21,510 nt of DNA from the IMG/VR virus record IMGVR_UViG_3300032304_001640, positions 1 through 21,510 of that record. One strand, given 5' to 3'. The notes beneath the pieces are model-generated. The model saw only the letters and a program-made list of their open reading frames with translations, was not told the DNA's origin and made no database searches. Both the position numbers and the translations under genes were made by a program. This DNA comes from a virus. This document shows positions 1 to 7,029 of the stretch, one piece after another (within the stretch, counting starts at the first letter, position 1; every line of letters begins with the position of its first letter).

Positions 1-339
1 GTCTGCTCGCATTACATAAGCTACATTAGTTACACCCAGAGCTGAATATCCGGCTAACAAGCCGTATTCGTTGAGTTCGTATCCGTTGATTGGAGTACCA
101 GCTGTGGTATTGTAAAAGAATGGAACACCAAATGTACTGAGCAGGTCTCGCTGACTTGTCATCAAATACAGTTTGTTAGCATTAACTGCCAATGTTCCTG
201 GAGCAATACCAGTGCCTGCGCCGGAGATTTTATTCTCAGCAGTTGCCAATAAAATAAATGGTACCGAGCTAGCAGCAGCGGGTGTGTAATTACTTTGGTC
301 AATTACACTGACTTGTACACCTGGGGAGATTAAGGCCAT
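1..339 (-). CDS. 18: Tail sheath protein, N-terminal part (gp18-like), runs off the left edge
   Basis: The reverse strand opens with ATG at 339 and reads MALISPGVQVSVID, the typical N-terminus of T4-type contractile tail sheath proteins. The 113 codons present are open to the window edge, so the rest of the gene (T4 gp18 is about 660 residues) lies to the left. Sheath subunits assemble in rings around the tail tube and contract to drive the tube through the host envelope. The start is supported by a Shine-Dalgarno-like AAGGA shortly upstream and by a late-promoter octamer GATAAATA 27 nt before the ATG. It is transcribed away from the HNH-like gene at 434. The identification rests on recalled N-terminal similarity, with no contradicting features. 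Confidence 0.88.
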   Translation of the reverse strand, partial: MALISPGVQVSVIDQSNYTPAAASSVPFILLATAENKISGAGTGIAPGTLAVNANKLYLMTSQRDLLSTFGVPFFYNTTAGTPINGYELNEYGLLAGYSALGVTNVAYVMRAD

Positions 340-366
340 AACTAATTCCTTTTTATTAATTAAAGA

Positions 367-374
367 TATTTATC
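367..374 (-). promoter_or_regulatory. Late promoter of the tail sheath gene (GATAAATA)
   Basis: On the minus strand the octamer reads GATAAATA, one mismatch from the T4 late promoter TATAAATA. It ends 27 nt before the sheath ATG, which predicts a leader of about 22 nt containing AAGGA. The same octamer family recurs before most structural genes in this window. Confidence 0.7.
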
Positions 375-433
375 GGTTATGACAAAAACTGTGGTGTATT
401 ACTACCCTTACGGTAAGGTTTTGCTCTCAAAAT

Positions 434-793
434 ATGGTAAATATCACTATGAGACCCATGTGCCCAACCTGTAAACAACGTTCATGTGCAATAAATTGTT
501 ATCGTGATGGTCAAGTATATTATCGCAGTCAATGTGATTACTGTATTAGAAAGAAACGTAGAATCAAACCAGCAAAACCACAATGGGAGTCAGCTGGATA
601 TAAGAAAAAATCCACATGTGATCGATGTGGATTTAGAGCCAAGTTTGCGGCTCAACTGTTGGTGTATCATGTGGATGGTAATTTACACAATACTACTCTT
701 AGAAATTTAAAAACTGTTTGTCAGAATTGTGTGGTGGAAATTGCTAAGACTGATCTGCCTTGGGTCGTTGGAGATCTTGCACCAGACGTTTGA
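434..793 (+). CDS. Small Cys-rich HNH-endonuclease-like protein
   Basis: This 119-residue basic protein has an N-terminal CPTC...C...CDYC cluster, which may bind zinc. It is followed by a second unit, CDRCGF (about residues 62-67), then YHVDGN...NLKTVCQNC, the layout of the HNH/treble-clef fold (CxxC, H-[IV]-DGN, N-L, CxxC). Two usual residues differ: the His-His or Asp-His pair before DGN is Tyr-His, and the His that normally follows the last CxxC is Val. It may therefore be a weakened nuclease or a DNA-binding zinc protein. There is no good ribosome site before ATG 434. An in-frame ATG at 449 lies 5 nt after GGTAAATA and may be the real, leaderless start. The 3' end overlaps the convergent kinase gene by 50 bp. 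The free-standing HNH-like call is moderate. Confidence 0.7.
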   Translation: MVNITMRPMCPTCKQRSCAINCYRDGQVYYRSQCDYCIRKKRRIKPAKPQWESAGYKKKSTCDRCGFRAKFAAQLLVYHVDGNLHNTTLRNLKTVCQNCVVEIAKTDLPWVVGDLAPDV

Positions 794-1409
794 TCTGGGC
801 ATAAAGACTGTCCAATCCGTCGCTGTTATTGTCAATAACCGCATCAAACTCTGTGCCAATCCATCCAGTTTCGCTGGCGTGAATTCCGTAGGTTTCCAGC
901 TGATTCTTACTCAGACGCCAGTTAATATTTCTGTCTGGTCCACAATTTACCTTTTCAGCTAGCTCATACCATACAGGCTCTGGGCCACGTTTTACTCTAA
1001 TAACAATGCCACCAGCATTGCGAATTGCCTGAATTTCATTAGGAAAACGGCAGTCACTGATCACCACATCATCTTGGGTTTTACGAAGTTTATTTTCTAG
1101 GCTGGCAATCCAAATATCGTCATGAAAGCTTCTACGGGCAACTTCTGTGCCCCATACTTGTAGCACGTATCGAGGAGTCAAGTGTGGCATGTTCAAACGT
1201 TCTGACCACCATGGATCCACTTGTTCGCGCCACTCTCTACTTTCTCTGGTGCGTCCTTCAATTAGCTCACGGTCCCATCCAAACACACAAGCAACTGCAT
1301 CTTTAAGCGTGTGGGCAAAACTTTCTCGACGGAACTGGTGTATATTTTGTAGGTAGTCTGCTATGGTATCTTTACCACTTCCAATCAATCCACAAATACC
1401 AATAATCAT
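744..1409 (-). CDS. 1: Deoxynucleoside monophosphate kinase (T4 gp1-like)
   Basis: This 221-residue protein begins MIIGICGLIGSGKDTIADYL, a P-loop (G7 to T15, GxxGxGKDT) matching the phage dNMP kinase family; T4 gp1 is about 241 residues. Such enzymes phosphorylate dNMPs to dNDPs to feed phage DNA synthesis in the cytoplasm. Further family-like segments are the FAHTLKD region, WGTEVAR near residue 87, and VISDCRFPNE near residues 115-124, which probably lies in the NMP-binding/LID part. The start is supported by AAAGGA 7 nt upstream and by a 4-nt ATGA overlap with the exonuclease gene before it, which suggests translational coupling. The 3' end converges on the HNH-like gene with a 50-bp overlap. 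Substrate range cannot be read from the sequence. Confidence 0.85.
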   Translation of the reverse strand: MIIGICGLIGSGKDTIADYLQNIHQFRRESFAHTLKDAVACVFGWDRELIEGRTRESREWREQVDPWWSERLNMPHLTPRYVLQVWGTEVARRSFHDDIWIASLENKLRKTQDDVVISDCRFPNEIQAIRNAGGIVIRVKRGPEPVWYELAEKVNCGPDRNINWRLSKNQLETYGIHASETGWIGTEFDAVIDNNSDGLDSLYAQIKRLVQDLQRPKADQS

Positions 1410-1927
1410 CTAATTTCCTTTACGTTTAAATGTTTTAGTGTTGCCTGTAACATATCAATTTGTCTGCGGCAATCTTCGAGAGCATGATGTGATGTAGGTG
1501 GCTTGGGCAATTCTGGCCATAAGCTGTAGATGGTTCTGGCATCGCGAACATTATAAAATTGCCAAGGCAAACTTTTGCTATAGCTCTTGTACGCATGCTC
1601 AAGAATGTTCATGTCGTATGTGGGTCCGTTAGCCCAGATGAATTTGTGTTGCCAGGCCAACTTGTACAGGCTGTCTAGAGCTTGGTCTAAATCAATGCGG
1701 CCTTCTTCCATGAATGCCTCGGCCTGTGCTTCGGGCTGGGTGGCCCACCAGTCTATAGTATCTTGTTGTATATTACGATTTTCTTGGCTCTCAAGAGTGA
1801 TTCGGGCATAATAACAACGATCGTAATATCCAGTACCAAACGGGTCAAAGCTCTGGGCCGCGATGGTTAAAATGGTCGCGTCAGGGCCAGTTCCTAGTCC
1901 TTCGATGTCTATCATTAATGAGCTCAT
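1406..1927 (-). CDS. dexA: DEDDh 3'-5' exonuclease (DexA / Rv2179c-like)
   Basis: This 173-residue protein shows the five DEDDh exonuclease positions: D7 and E9 in MIDIEGLG, D105 in NGPTYDMNIL, and H147 and D152 in SHHALEDC. Its short length and WWATQPEAQ segment fit the Rv2179c/DexA group, which trims RNA or DNA 3' ends; T4 DexA is 227 residues. In T4 the enzyme is a non-essential single-strand exonuclease. Its stop overlaps the start of the dNMP kinase (ATGA), so the two probably form a nucleotide-metabolism pair. No Shine-Dalgarno precedes the ATG; instead TATACT lies exactly 6 nt upstream, the spacing expected for a leaderless mRNA. An in-frame Met at residue 5 is a weaker start alternative. 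Assignment to DexA rather than another DEDDh nuclease is less sure. Confidence 0.78.
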   Translation of the reverse strand: MSSLMIDIEGLGTGPDATILTIAAQSFDPFGTGYYDRCYYARITLESQENRNIQQDTIDWWATQPEAQAEAFMEEGRIDLDQALDSLYKLAWQHKFIWANGPTYDMNILEHAYKSYSKSLPWQFYNVRDARTIYSLWPELPKPPTSHHALEDCRRQIDMLQATLKHLNVKEIR

Positions 1928-1933
1928 GCTAAG

Positions 1934-1939
1934 AGTATA
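1934..1939 (-). promoter_or_regulatory. TATACT -10 element before the exonuclease gene
   Basis: On the minus strand TATACT is followed by six bases (CTTAGC) and then ATG. With normal sigma-70 geometry transcription would start at or next to the A of ATG. No clear -35 hexamer is visible, so this is a candidate only. Confidence 0.4.
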
Positions 1940-1969
1940 GCATGATTTTTGGTGTAAGTCTAGCCAGCG

Positions 1970-2740
1970 TTATCCAATTACCCAGCTGAGTGGCTGTGAA
2001 CCATCTACATAGTTTTTGAGTTCTTCGACTAATTTGTCCATACTTGCTTGTGCCTCAGCTTTCATAGCCGCACCGTTTAGGGTTCCACCACCTTGTGGGC
2101 CGGCAATCTGTCCAAACTTTTCACGTGCTTCGCCAACGATCATTTTGCAGTTGGCCACCATATAATCACGAATCCATTGCACAATTTGGAAATCGCTCAG
2201 GAGATTAAATTCTGGTTTGAGGTTATAACACCAGAGTAGCACTGCTTCGCCGGTGCCTTTTGGATCTCTAATTAGCTGTAATTTTTTTGTAACCGGATTC
2301 CAAGTATAGTTCATGTAAGCACCAAACATACGTCCGGCTAATTCTACATACTGGCTATAAAAATCATAGGTAGCAAGGCCGCCGGCTACGTTGAAGTTCA
2401 TTAGATACACGTTCATACTTGCTTGACTAAACGGATCAAAGTTACTTGCAAACGGTCCTGTGGAATCGCCAAAAGTTCTACGGAAAATCTGTCGAACTGT
2501 TTGTACTTCCTGTGGCAGATCGTAGATATTAACATTGGTTACCAACTCCATAAAGATATAACTTTCTTCATAGGCGTTTTGTGCTCGCTGGCGATACACA
2601 CCAATGGTACGTTGATAGGCCGCTTCATAGTGCTCGGCATCCAGCTCGATATCAACAATCTGGTCGCCTAGTTGCAGACGTACATAATCAATAAGATTTT
2701 GTTTTAATGTATCTAAGCTGGATTGATTTTCTAAGGCCAT
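1970..2740 (-). CDS. 13: Neck protein, gp13-like
   Basis: This is a 256-residue protein. Its N-terminal part (roughly residues 12-70) has the pattern of T4 gp13: an alpha-helical YVRLQLGDQIVDIELDAEHY stretch followed by a Y-x-R-A-like helix and a hydrophobic beta strand, comparable to the LGAPIINVELTPDQ region of T4 gp13. Gp13 and gp14 seal the filled head and provide the site for tail joining. The C-terminal half contains WIRDYMVANCKMIVGEAREKFG and a Gly-rich loop, consistent with a structural neck subunit. T4 gp13 is about 309 residues. The gene has its own late promoter (2764-2771) and a GGAG site before the ATG. It lies on the opposite strand from gp14/gp15. An unnamed neck or connector protein is the main alternative. 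Confidence 0.6.
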   Translation of the reverse strand: MALENQSSLDTLKQNLIDYVRLQLGDQIVDIELDAEHYEAAYQRTIGVYRQRAQNAYEESYIFMELVTNVNIYDLPQEVQTVRQIFRRTFGDSTGPFASNFDPFSQASMNVYLMNFNVAGGLATYDFYSQYVELAGRMFGAYMNYTWNPVTKKLQLIRDPKGTGEAVLLWCYNLKPEFNLLSDFQIVQWIRDYMVANCKMIVGEAREKFGQIAGPQGGGTLNGAAMKAEAQASMDKLVEELKNYVDGSQPLSWVIG

Positions 2741-2763
2741 GTAAGGGAGCTCCGTATTCCCTG

Positions 2764-2771
2764 TATTTAGT
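2764..2771 (-). promoter_or_regulatory. Late promoter of the gp13-like gene (ACTAAATA)
   Basis: The minus strand reads ACTAAATA in the short gap after the 2775-3920 gene, 23 nt before the gp13-like ATG. The predicted leader holds GGAG, within a small GGGAGCTCC palindrome. Confidence 0.62.
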
Positions 2772-2774
2772 AGT

Positions 2775-3920
2775 TTACCAAGCCCAGAGTATGATCAAAT
2801 TATCGTTACCACGACCGTTAAACTTAGTTTCTGTTGCTTTAATTTCGCCAAATGCTTTGCGGGCTGCTGGTTTGCCACCGCCTATCACTGCTTTTATTGA
2901 CTCCGCGGGCTTACGAAGTGTTTTTTGTACAGTTGTTAGAGTATCAAATCCAGCAATTGCACTGCCCTTGACTGTGAAGGTACCAATATGACTGTCAGCC
3001 ATGACATGGATAAGTTTACGTTTTGCTGTATCATACAACCACGCTTCGCTGGCATTTATCAATTTAGTAACCGGTTCTGATTTAAGACCAAGTTCGGCAA
3101 ACTCTCGCAAGAATTTAAATTTACGGGTTAGTTTTTCTGGGCTTACGGCTTTCTTAGCACGTGGTTTGCGTTCTACTTTTTTCAGTTGTACATAACTGTT
3201 GCAGTCATTGATCACAGTTTCGCAAAACTTAACGCAATTTTTAAGTTGTATTTTTGTAAGGTGACTGTAGCCTTCCACTAGGTCGGCATCTGCGCCTTCT
3301 AATACTTCGGTAAATTCTGCCAGGCGCAATTCCCACACTGCTGATACTGTGCCCGTCATGTTGGGACTGATGTTCATGCCACGCATGAGTTTGATTGGGT
3401 TAAAATCTGCACTCATCTTTGCGCCAGCTACTACAAAATCATCAAACATGCCTTCAAGTTCGCCACAGCACTCTGATACTTTTTCACGTAAATGATCTTG
3501 AATTGTAAGTTTGGCCACAGCCGTGTCAGCATCTACTTCACTTTGTGCTCGCTTAACTTCTTGCTTAGATTTTAACATGGCACTAATTTGCTCATCAACA
3601 ATACTTTGTTCGTGTTCGTTAAGCACAAGACCTAACAGGGTCATACGACATACCCATGCTGGAGTAAGACGAATCTGACTGTCCGGAATGCCACGCATGG
3701 TCTTGGCATCCACTTTGCGACCGTTATGCTCTAGGTAATGACACAACATTTCCTTGGCATCTTTTTTACCATAATGATAGTTGTACCATTGGAAAGCATT
3801 AGCTAGACTGCTGATGCGATTTGTTTCATCTGGTTGGAATTTCCACTCAGGTTCAAAGCCCACATATTTGGTTTCAGCGCCCTTGGGGTTTAGTCTTTTG
3901 ATTTCGTTTGATTTAGCCAT
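2775..3920 (-). CDS. Conserved phage protein of unknown function
   Basis: The protein has 381 residues from MAKSNEIKR at 3920. The reading frame extends to a TTG at 3956 that would overlap the upstream gene's stop by 4 nt (TTGA); that longer start is possible but has no ribosome site. I do not recognise a catalytic family. The protein is Lys-rich and mostly helical-looking. A central region has two Cys in SECCGELEG, and a basic linker (VERKPRAKKAVSPEK, about residues 250-265) precedes a C-terminal domain rich in beta-like segments ending in NDNLIILWAW. The basic linker hints at nucleic-acid contact, by inference only. TACAAT lies 7 nt before the chosen ATG, similar to the arrangement at the two neighbouring minus-strand genes. 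It lies between neck genes but need not be a virion part. Confidence 0.72.
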   Translation of the reverse strand: MAKSNEIKRLNPKGAETKYVGFEPEWKFQPDETNRISSLANAFQWYNYHYGKKDAKEMLCHYLEHNGRKVDAKTMRGIPDSQIRLTPAWVCRMTLLGLVLNEHEQSIVDEQISAMLKSKQEVKRAQSEVDADTAVAKLTIQDHLREKVSECCGELEGMFDDFVVAGAKMSADFNPIKLMRGMNISPNMTGTVSAVWELRLAEFTEVLEGADADLVEGYSHLTKIQLKNCVKFCETVINDCNSYVQLKKVERKPRAKKAVSPEKLTRKFKFLREFAELGLKSEPVTKLINASEAWLYDTAKRKLIHVMADSHIGTFTVKGSAIAGFDTLTTVQKTLRKPAESIKAVIGGGKPAARKAFGEIKATETKFNGRGNDNLIILWAW

Positions 3921-3927
3921 AGTTTGT

Positions 3928-3933
3928 ATTGTA
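3928..3933 (-). promoter_or_regulatory. TACAAT -10-like element before the 2775-3920 gene
   Basis: The minus strand reads TACAAT (within TATACAAT), then seven bases, then the ATG at 3920. It matches five of six bases of TATAAT. No ribosome site follows, so a leaderless or nearly leaderless transcript is predicted. The element lies just inside the longer TTG-started reading frame, which favours the 3920 start. Confidence 0.35.
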
Positions 3934-3952
3934 TAGTAAGTTTCAAGTAAGG

Positions 3953-4204
3953 TCAACCAAGTAGGTTAGCAAAGGTTATGTGTTGTTCTAAATTAGTTAA
4001 TAAATCGTCTACTTTTTTTGTCAGCTCACGATACCGCGATGTTTCTCGATGCATCCTGCGACATTCTACACTTTCCATGTCCGCGGCCACAATAGCCTGA
4101 TCCACTGCCCTGGTCATTTTGAGCAGGTCACGACGAGCTACCTTGTTTTTAACTTGGGCTATGTGCTTTTCAGCCTGGTCTAATCTTTGAAATAACTCGT
4201 CCAT
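3953..4204 (-). CDS. Small coiled-coil protein, unknown function
   Basis: This 83-residue, highly charged, helical protein (MDELFQRLDQAEKHIAQVKN at its start) has heptad-like spacing of Leu/Val/Ile over most of its length, suggesting a coiled coil or helical hairpin. It contains one Cys and no signal peptide or membrane segment. I do not recognise the family. A perfect TATAAT lies 6 nt before the ATG with no Shine-Dalgarno, and the next gene's possible TTG start overlaps its stop. It is divergent from gp14, with only 57 bp between them. The match of reading frame to a promoter and its tight packing argue that it is a real gene. Confidence 0.62.
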   Translation of the reverse strand: MDELFQRLDQAEKHIAQVKNKVARRDLLKMTRAVDQAIVAADMESVECRRMHRETSRYRELTKKVDDLLTNLEQHITFANLLG

Positions 4205-4210
4205 TTTGTA

Positions 4211-4216
4211 ATTATA
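4211..4216 (-). promoter_or_regulatory. Perfect TATAAT -10 before the small coiled-coil gene
   Basis: The minus strand reads TATAAT, then TACAAA, then ATG at 4204: a consensus -10 with a 6-nt gap that places +1 on the start codon. No convincing -35 is visible. It suggests an early or middle, host-polymerase type promoter rather than the late octamer. Confidence 0.45.
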
Positions 4217-4246
4217 CTGGCTTTTGAATTACTAGTCAATCTAACC

Positions 4247-4254
4247 GCTAAATA
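4247..4254 (+). promoter_or_regulatory. Late promoter of the gp14-gp15-Nudix operon (GCTAAATA)
   Basis: GCTAAATA lies on the plus strand only 7 nt before the gp14 ATG. With T4 late spacing the transcript would have a leader of about 2 nt, and no Shine-Dalgarno is present. It is the only late-type octamer I noted on the plus strand and would drive all three genes. Confidence 0.55.
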
Positions 4255-4261
4255 CATAACT

Positions 4262-5614
4262 ATGCCACGCTTATCGCTCTATCGCCCTAATAGAACCAAT
4301 GATTACCAGTTTTTGGATCGTACTATATCTGAAATGTACACAGTTGGTGGACTCGATATCTACGTCCACAAATACCTGGGCCCGCAAGGTGCTGGCACAG
4401 ACAATGGCAACAATGATGCCACTATACCAAACTACAACTCAACCAATCCGTTGTTTATTGAGGATTTGTTGCTGTTAGAAAACCGTGATAGAGTCTATGC
4501 CCCCGACGTGTTTGTCATGCGTGGTGTATATCGCACACAAGACGTAGATTTTGATTTAACACAATTTGGTTTGTTTTTAAACAACGATACCTTATTTGTT
4601 ACCTTTCATTACAATGACATGATTGACACATTTGGTCGCAAGCTCATGAGTGGTGATGTAATCGAGGTGCCAAATCTAACAGATTACCATCCCTTAGATA
4701 ATACCTTGGTCAAGAGTTTGCCCCGTTACTATGTGATCCAAGATGCCAACTTTGCATCTGAAGGATTCAGCGTCACTTGGTTACCACATTTATGGCGGAT
4801 CAAGGCCACTCCAATGGTCAATGCTCAAGAGTACAGCCAGATTATCAATGAACCGTTTATGCCAGAAAACATCTGGGACAATGGAAATTTTTATCCAGCT
4901 GGTACCATTGTCAACTACGGCAACACCTATTATCAGGCTTCACAAAATGTACCAGCTGGTACTGATATTACTAATACTGCCTACTGGACCATTATTACCA
5001 ATCCCGACACAGTAGGAGACAAACAAAGCACCCGTCCTAAGGACTTGGCCATCAACGACGCCATACTTACCCAGGCCTATCAGGATGTGCCCTTGTCGGG
5101 CTATGATAATGTTAAATTTTATATTTTACCTACAGGGCCCAACGATGAGCCCGGCTCTGCCGGTCTTACTGCTGATGACACGTTTCCTACAGTTGATGGT
5201 ACCCAAACAGGCGAAGGCATTAGTCCCAAAGGGTTTGGGTATGTGCAAGGCTACTTAACTGGATCCACAACAGCTCCTAACGGCCTGCCAGTTACACCCG
5301 GAGTGTCATTTCCACCTACACCGGTGTTGGGCAATTATTGTTTAAGATTAGATTATTTTCCCAATCGCTTGTTTAGATACGACGGTAAAGTTTGGGTGGC
5401 TATCACAGACAATGTACGCACTGACCTTGACTATGCGACTCAGTCACTAACACAACGATCCAGTTTTGTGAACAACACTTACACAGTACCTACTACAGAT
5501 ATTGGCAATATTCCGAGTCGCCAGAGTTTGAGTCAGATACTTGAAATACAACCCGACAACGGTGACCAAGGTGGTAATATTACACCCGCTAACCCAAGAC
5601 CTCCAGGACGCTAA
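4262..5614 (+). CDS. 14: Neck protein, gp14-like, with a carbohydrate-binding-like insert
   Basis: This 450-residue protein starts MPRLSLYRPN and has FLDRTISEMYTVGGLDIYVH, the N-terminal signature I associate with gp14 of marine T4-like phages. Residues 70-190 (RDRVYAPDVFVMRG, a GDVIEV beta motif, PRYYVIQDANF) parallel T4 gp14 segments around GEDL...GDLIYFP. Gp14 joins gp13 at the neck to accept the tail. It is far longer than T4 gp14 (256 residues). Residues 204-244 look like an inserted carbohydrate-binding module of the CBM5/12 type (W...YPAG..V.Y.G..YY.A...YW). The C-terminal tail is Pro/Gly/Asn-rich. The stop overlaps the start of gp15 (TAATG), indicating coupled translation. The gp14 role is well supported by position next to gp15; the insert's sugar binding is inference. 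Confidence 0.75.
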   Translation: MPRLSLYRPNRTNDYQFLDRTISEMYTVGGLDIYVHKYLGPQGAGTDNGNNDATIPNYNSTNPLFIEDLLLLENRDRVYAPDVFVMRGVYRTQDVDFDLTQFGLFLNNDTLFVTFHYNDMIDTFGRKLMSGDVIEVPNLTDYHPLDNTLVKSLPRYYVIQDANFASEGFSVTWLPHLWRIKATPMVNAQEYSQIINEPFMPENIWDNGNFYPAGTIVNYGNTYYQASQNVPAGTDITNTAYWTIITNPDTVGDKQSTRPKDLAINDAILTQAYQDVPLSGYDNVKFYILPTGPNDEPGSAGLTADDTFPTVDGTQTGEGISPKGFGYVQGYLTGSTTAPNGLPVTPGVSFPPTPVLGNYCLRLDYFPNRLFRYDGKVWVAITDNVRTDLDYATQSLTQRSSFVNNTYTVPTTDIGNIPSRQSLSQILEIQPDNGDQGGNITPANPRPPGR

Positions 5615-7029
5615 TGGCACAATTTTTTTACGATCAACAATTACGTCGCTTCTTGCTACAGTTTGCCAGAGTGTTCAGCAACTTTGATGTTGAGTATGGT
5701 GCCAACCAGGCCGGGCAAGGACCTGGAAGTGAGGCCGACACATTAATACGTGTACCAGTACGCTACGGTGATGCCAGTCGTCAGGCTCAGACTATCTTAC
5801 AAAACAATTCAGCCAATGACATGCCAGCAACACCGTTGATGACATTTTATATCACAGATTTAAAATATGACCGTCCAAGGATGCAGGAACCGTACTTTGT
5901 AAACAACATAGCAGTACGCCAACGAACCTATGACTCGGCCACAGACACGTATGAAACTACACAAGGCAATGCATTTACTATTGAACGTGCTATGCCTGTT
6001 CCATATGAAATGACTATAAATCTTGACATCTGGACCAGCAACACCAATCAAAAAATGCAGTTGTTAGAACAAATATTGACTTTGTTTAATCCTGGATTAG
6101 AAATTCAAAGCACCGATAACTACATCGACTGGACCAGTTTGACTGTGTTATATCTCAAAGATGTGCGTTGGTCAAGCAGAACTATTCCTGTTGGTACTGA
6201 CAATCCCATTGACGTTGCTACCTTATCGTTTACTTTACCTATGTGGATTACTCCACCAGCCAAGGTCAAGAAGCTGGGTGTAATTGAACGTATCATTGCT
6301 TCAGTATACGATGCGCAAGGTGATCTTAACAATGCCCTAACCGACAGTGATTTGTTGTTAGGCACAAGACAAAAGTTCACGCCCTACGGCTACCAGGTGT
6401 TATTAATTGACAACAAACTACAAGCTCTTAGACAACAACAGGTCGTTGATGAACCCAATGACAGCTTGACTCCACCAGATAGCCCCAACAGTAATTTGTT
6501 GTGGCACAGTATTATCAACTTGTATGGTACACTACGTCCTGGCATTAGTTATATCACCTTAGAACAACCGGATGGTACAGATGTAACTGGAACTGTGGCC
6601 TACGATCCCACCGATGATAGATTTTTATTGTTTACTGTAAACGCTGGTACTGTGCCGCCAAATTCTTTAGGACCAATTGATGCTGTAATTGATCCTATTG
6701 CTAGTGGTCCAGGAGCAGGGCTTGCTGTGGCAGCAACGGGTCAACGATACTTGTTTACACAGGCCACTGGATCATACAATAATCCAGAATTTACTAATCC
6801 AGATGCTTGGTCTGGCACAGACAGCCAACCGTTAGTGGCACATGCCAATGACATTGTAGAATACGATGGCAATCGTTGGGCTGTAGTATTTGACAGCTCT
6901 AGCAGTCCTGTAAATATGCAGTATGTGACTAACATCACTACTGAACTACAATATCGGTGGACTGGTACAGCGTGGGTCAAGAGTTATCAAGGTTTATATC
7001 CTGGAGGACAATGGACACTGGTATTGTAA
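5614..7029 (+). CDS. 15: Tail terminator / sheath stabiliser, gp15-like, with C-terminal extension
   Basis: This 471-residue protein's first ~230 residues track T4 gp15: FFYDQQLRRFLLQFARVFSN against YFYNSSFRRYATLMGDLFSN, then IRVPVRY, a FYITDLKYDRP segment, and PVPYEMTINLDIWTSN leading into a LLEQIL..FNPGL helix. Gp15 forms a hexameric ring that caps the tail tube and sheath and binds the neck. T4 gp15 is about 272 residues, so roughly 240 C-terminal residues are extra. They are Pro/Asp/Gly-rich and end in repeated Trp/Tyr-containing segments (DIVEYDGNRWAVVF, LQYRWTGTAWVK) that resemble small beta domains of fibre proteins. Translation is coupled to gp14 (TAATG with AGGA before it). The last 19 nt overlap the Nudix gene. 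Confidence 0.85.
   Translation: MAQFFYDQQLRRFLLQFARVFSNFDVEYGANQAGQGPGSEADTLIRVPVRYGDASRQAQTILQNNSANDMPATPLMTFYITDLKYDRPRMQEPYFVNNIAVRQRTYDSATDTYETTQGNAFTIERAMPVPYEMTINLDIWTSNTNQKMQLLEQILTLFNPGLEIQSTDNYIDWTSLTVLYLKDVRWSSRTIPVGTDNPIDVATLSFTLPMWITPPAKVKKLGVIERIIASVYDAQGDLNNALTDSDLLLGTRQKFTPYGYQVLLIDNKLQALRQQQVVDEPNDSLTPPDSPNSNLLWHSIINLYGTLRPGISYITLEQPDGTDVTGTVAYDPTDDRFLLFTVNAGTVPPNSLGPIDAVIDPIASGPGAGLAVAATGQRYLFTQATGSYNNPEFTNPDAWSGTDSQPLVAHANDIVEYDGNRWAVVFDSSSSPVNMQYVTNITTELQYRWTGTAWVKSYQGLYPGGQWTLVL

Noticed and set aside
406-418. Inverted repeat CCTTAC-G-GTAAGG between sheath and HNH-like gene
   Set aside because: Arms are only 6 bp with a 1-nt centre, with no T-run; it could be an operator but nothing supports it beyond symmetry.
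420-443. T4 middle-promoter (MotA box) arrangement TTTGCT + 12 nt + TAAATA before ATG 449
   Set aside because: The match is loose, and MotA is generally absent from marine T4-like phages as far as I know; the late-octamer reading of GGTAAATA explains it equally well.
504-962. Overlapping plus-strand frames at 504-710 and 729-962
   Set aside because: They overlap the HNH-like or kinase genes out of frame, with no motif or ribosome site.
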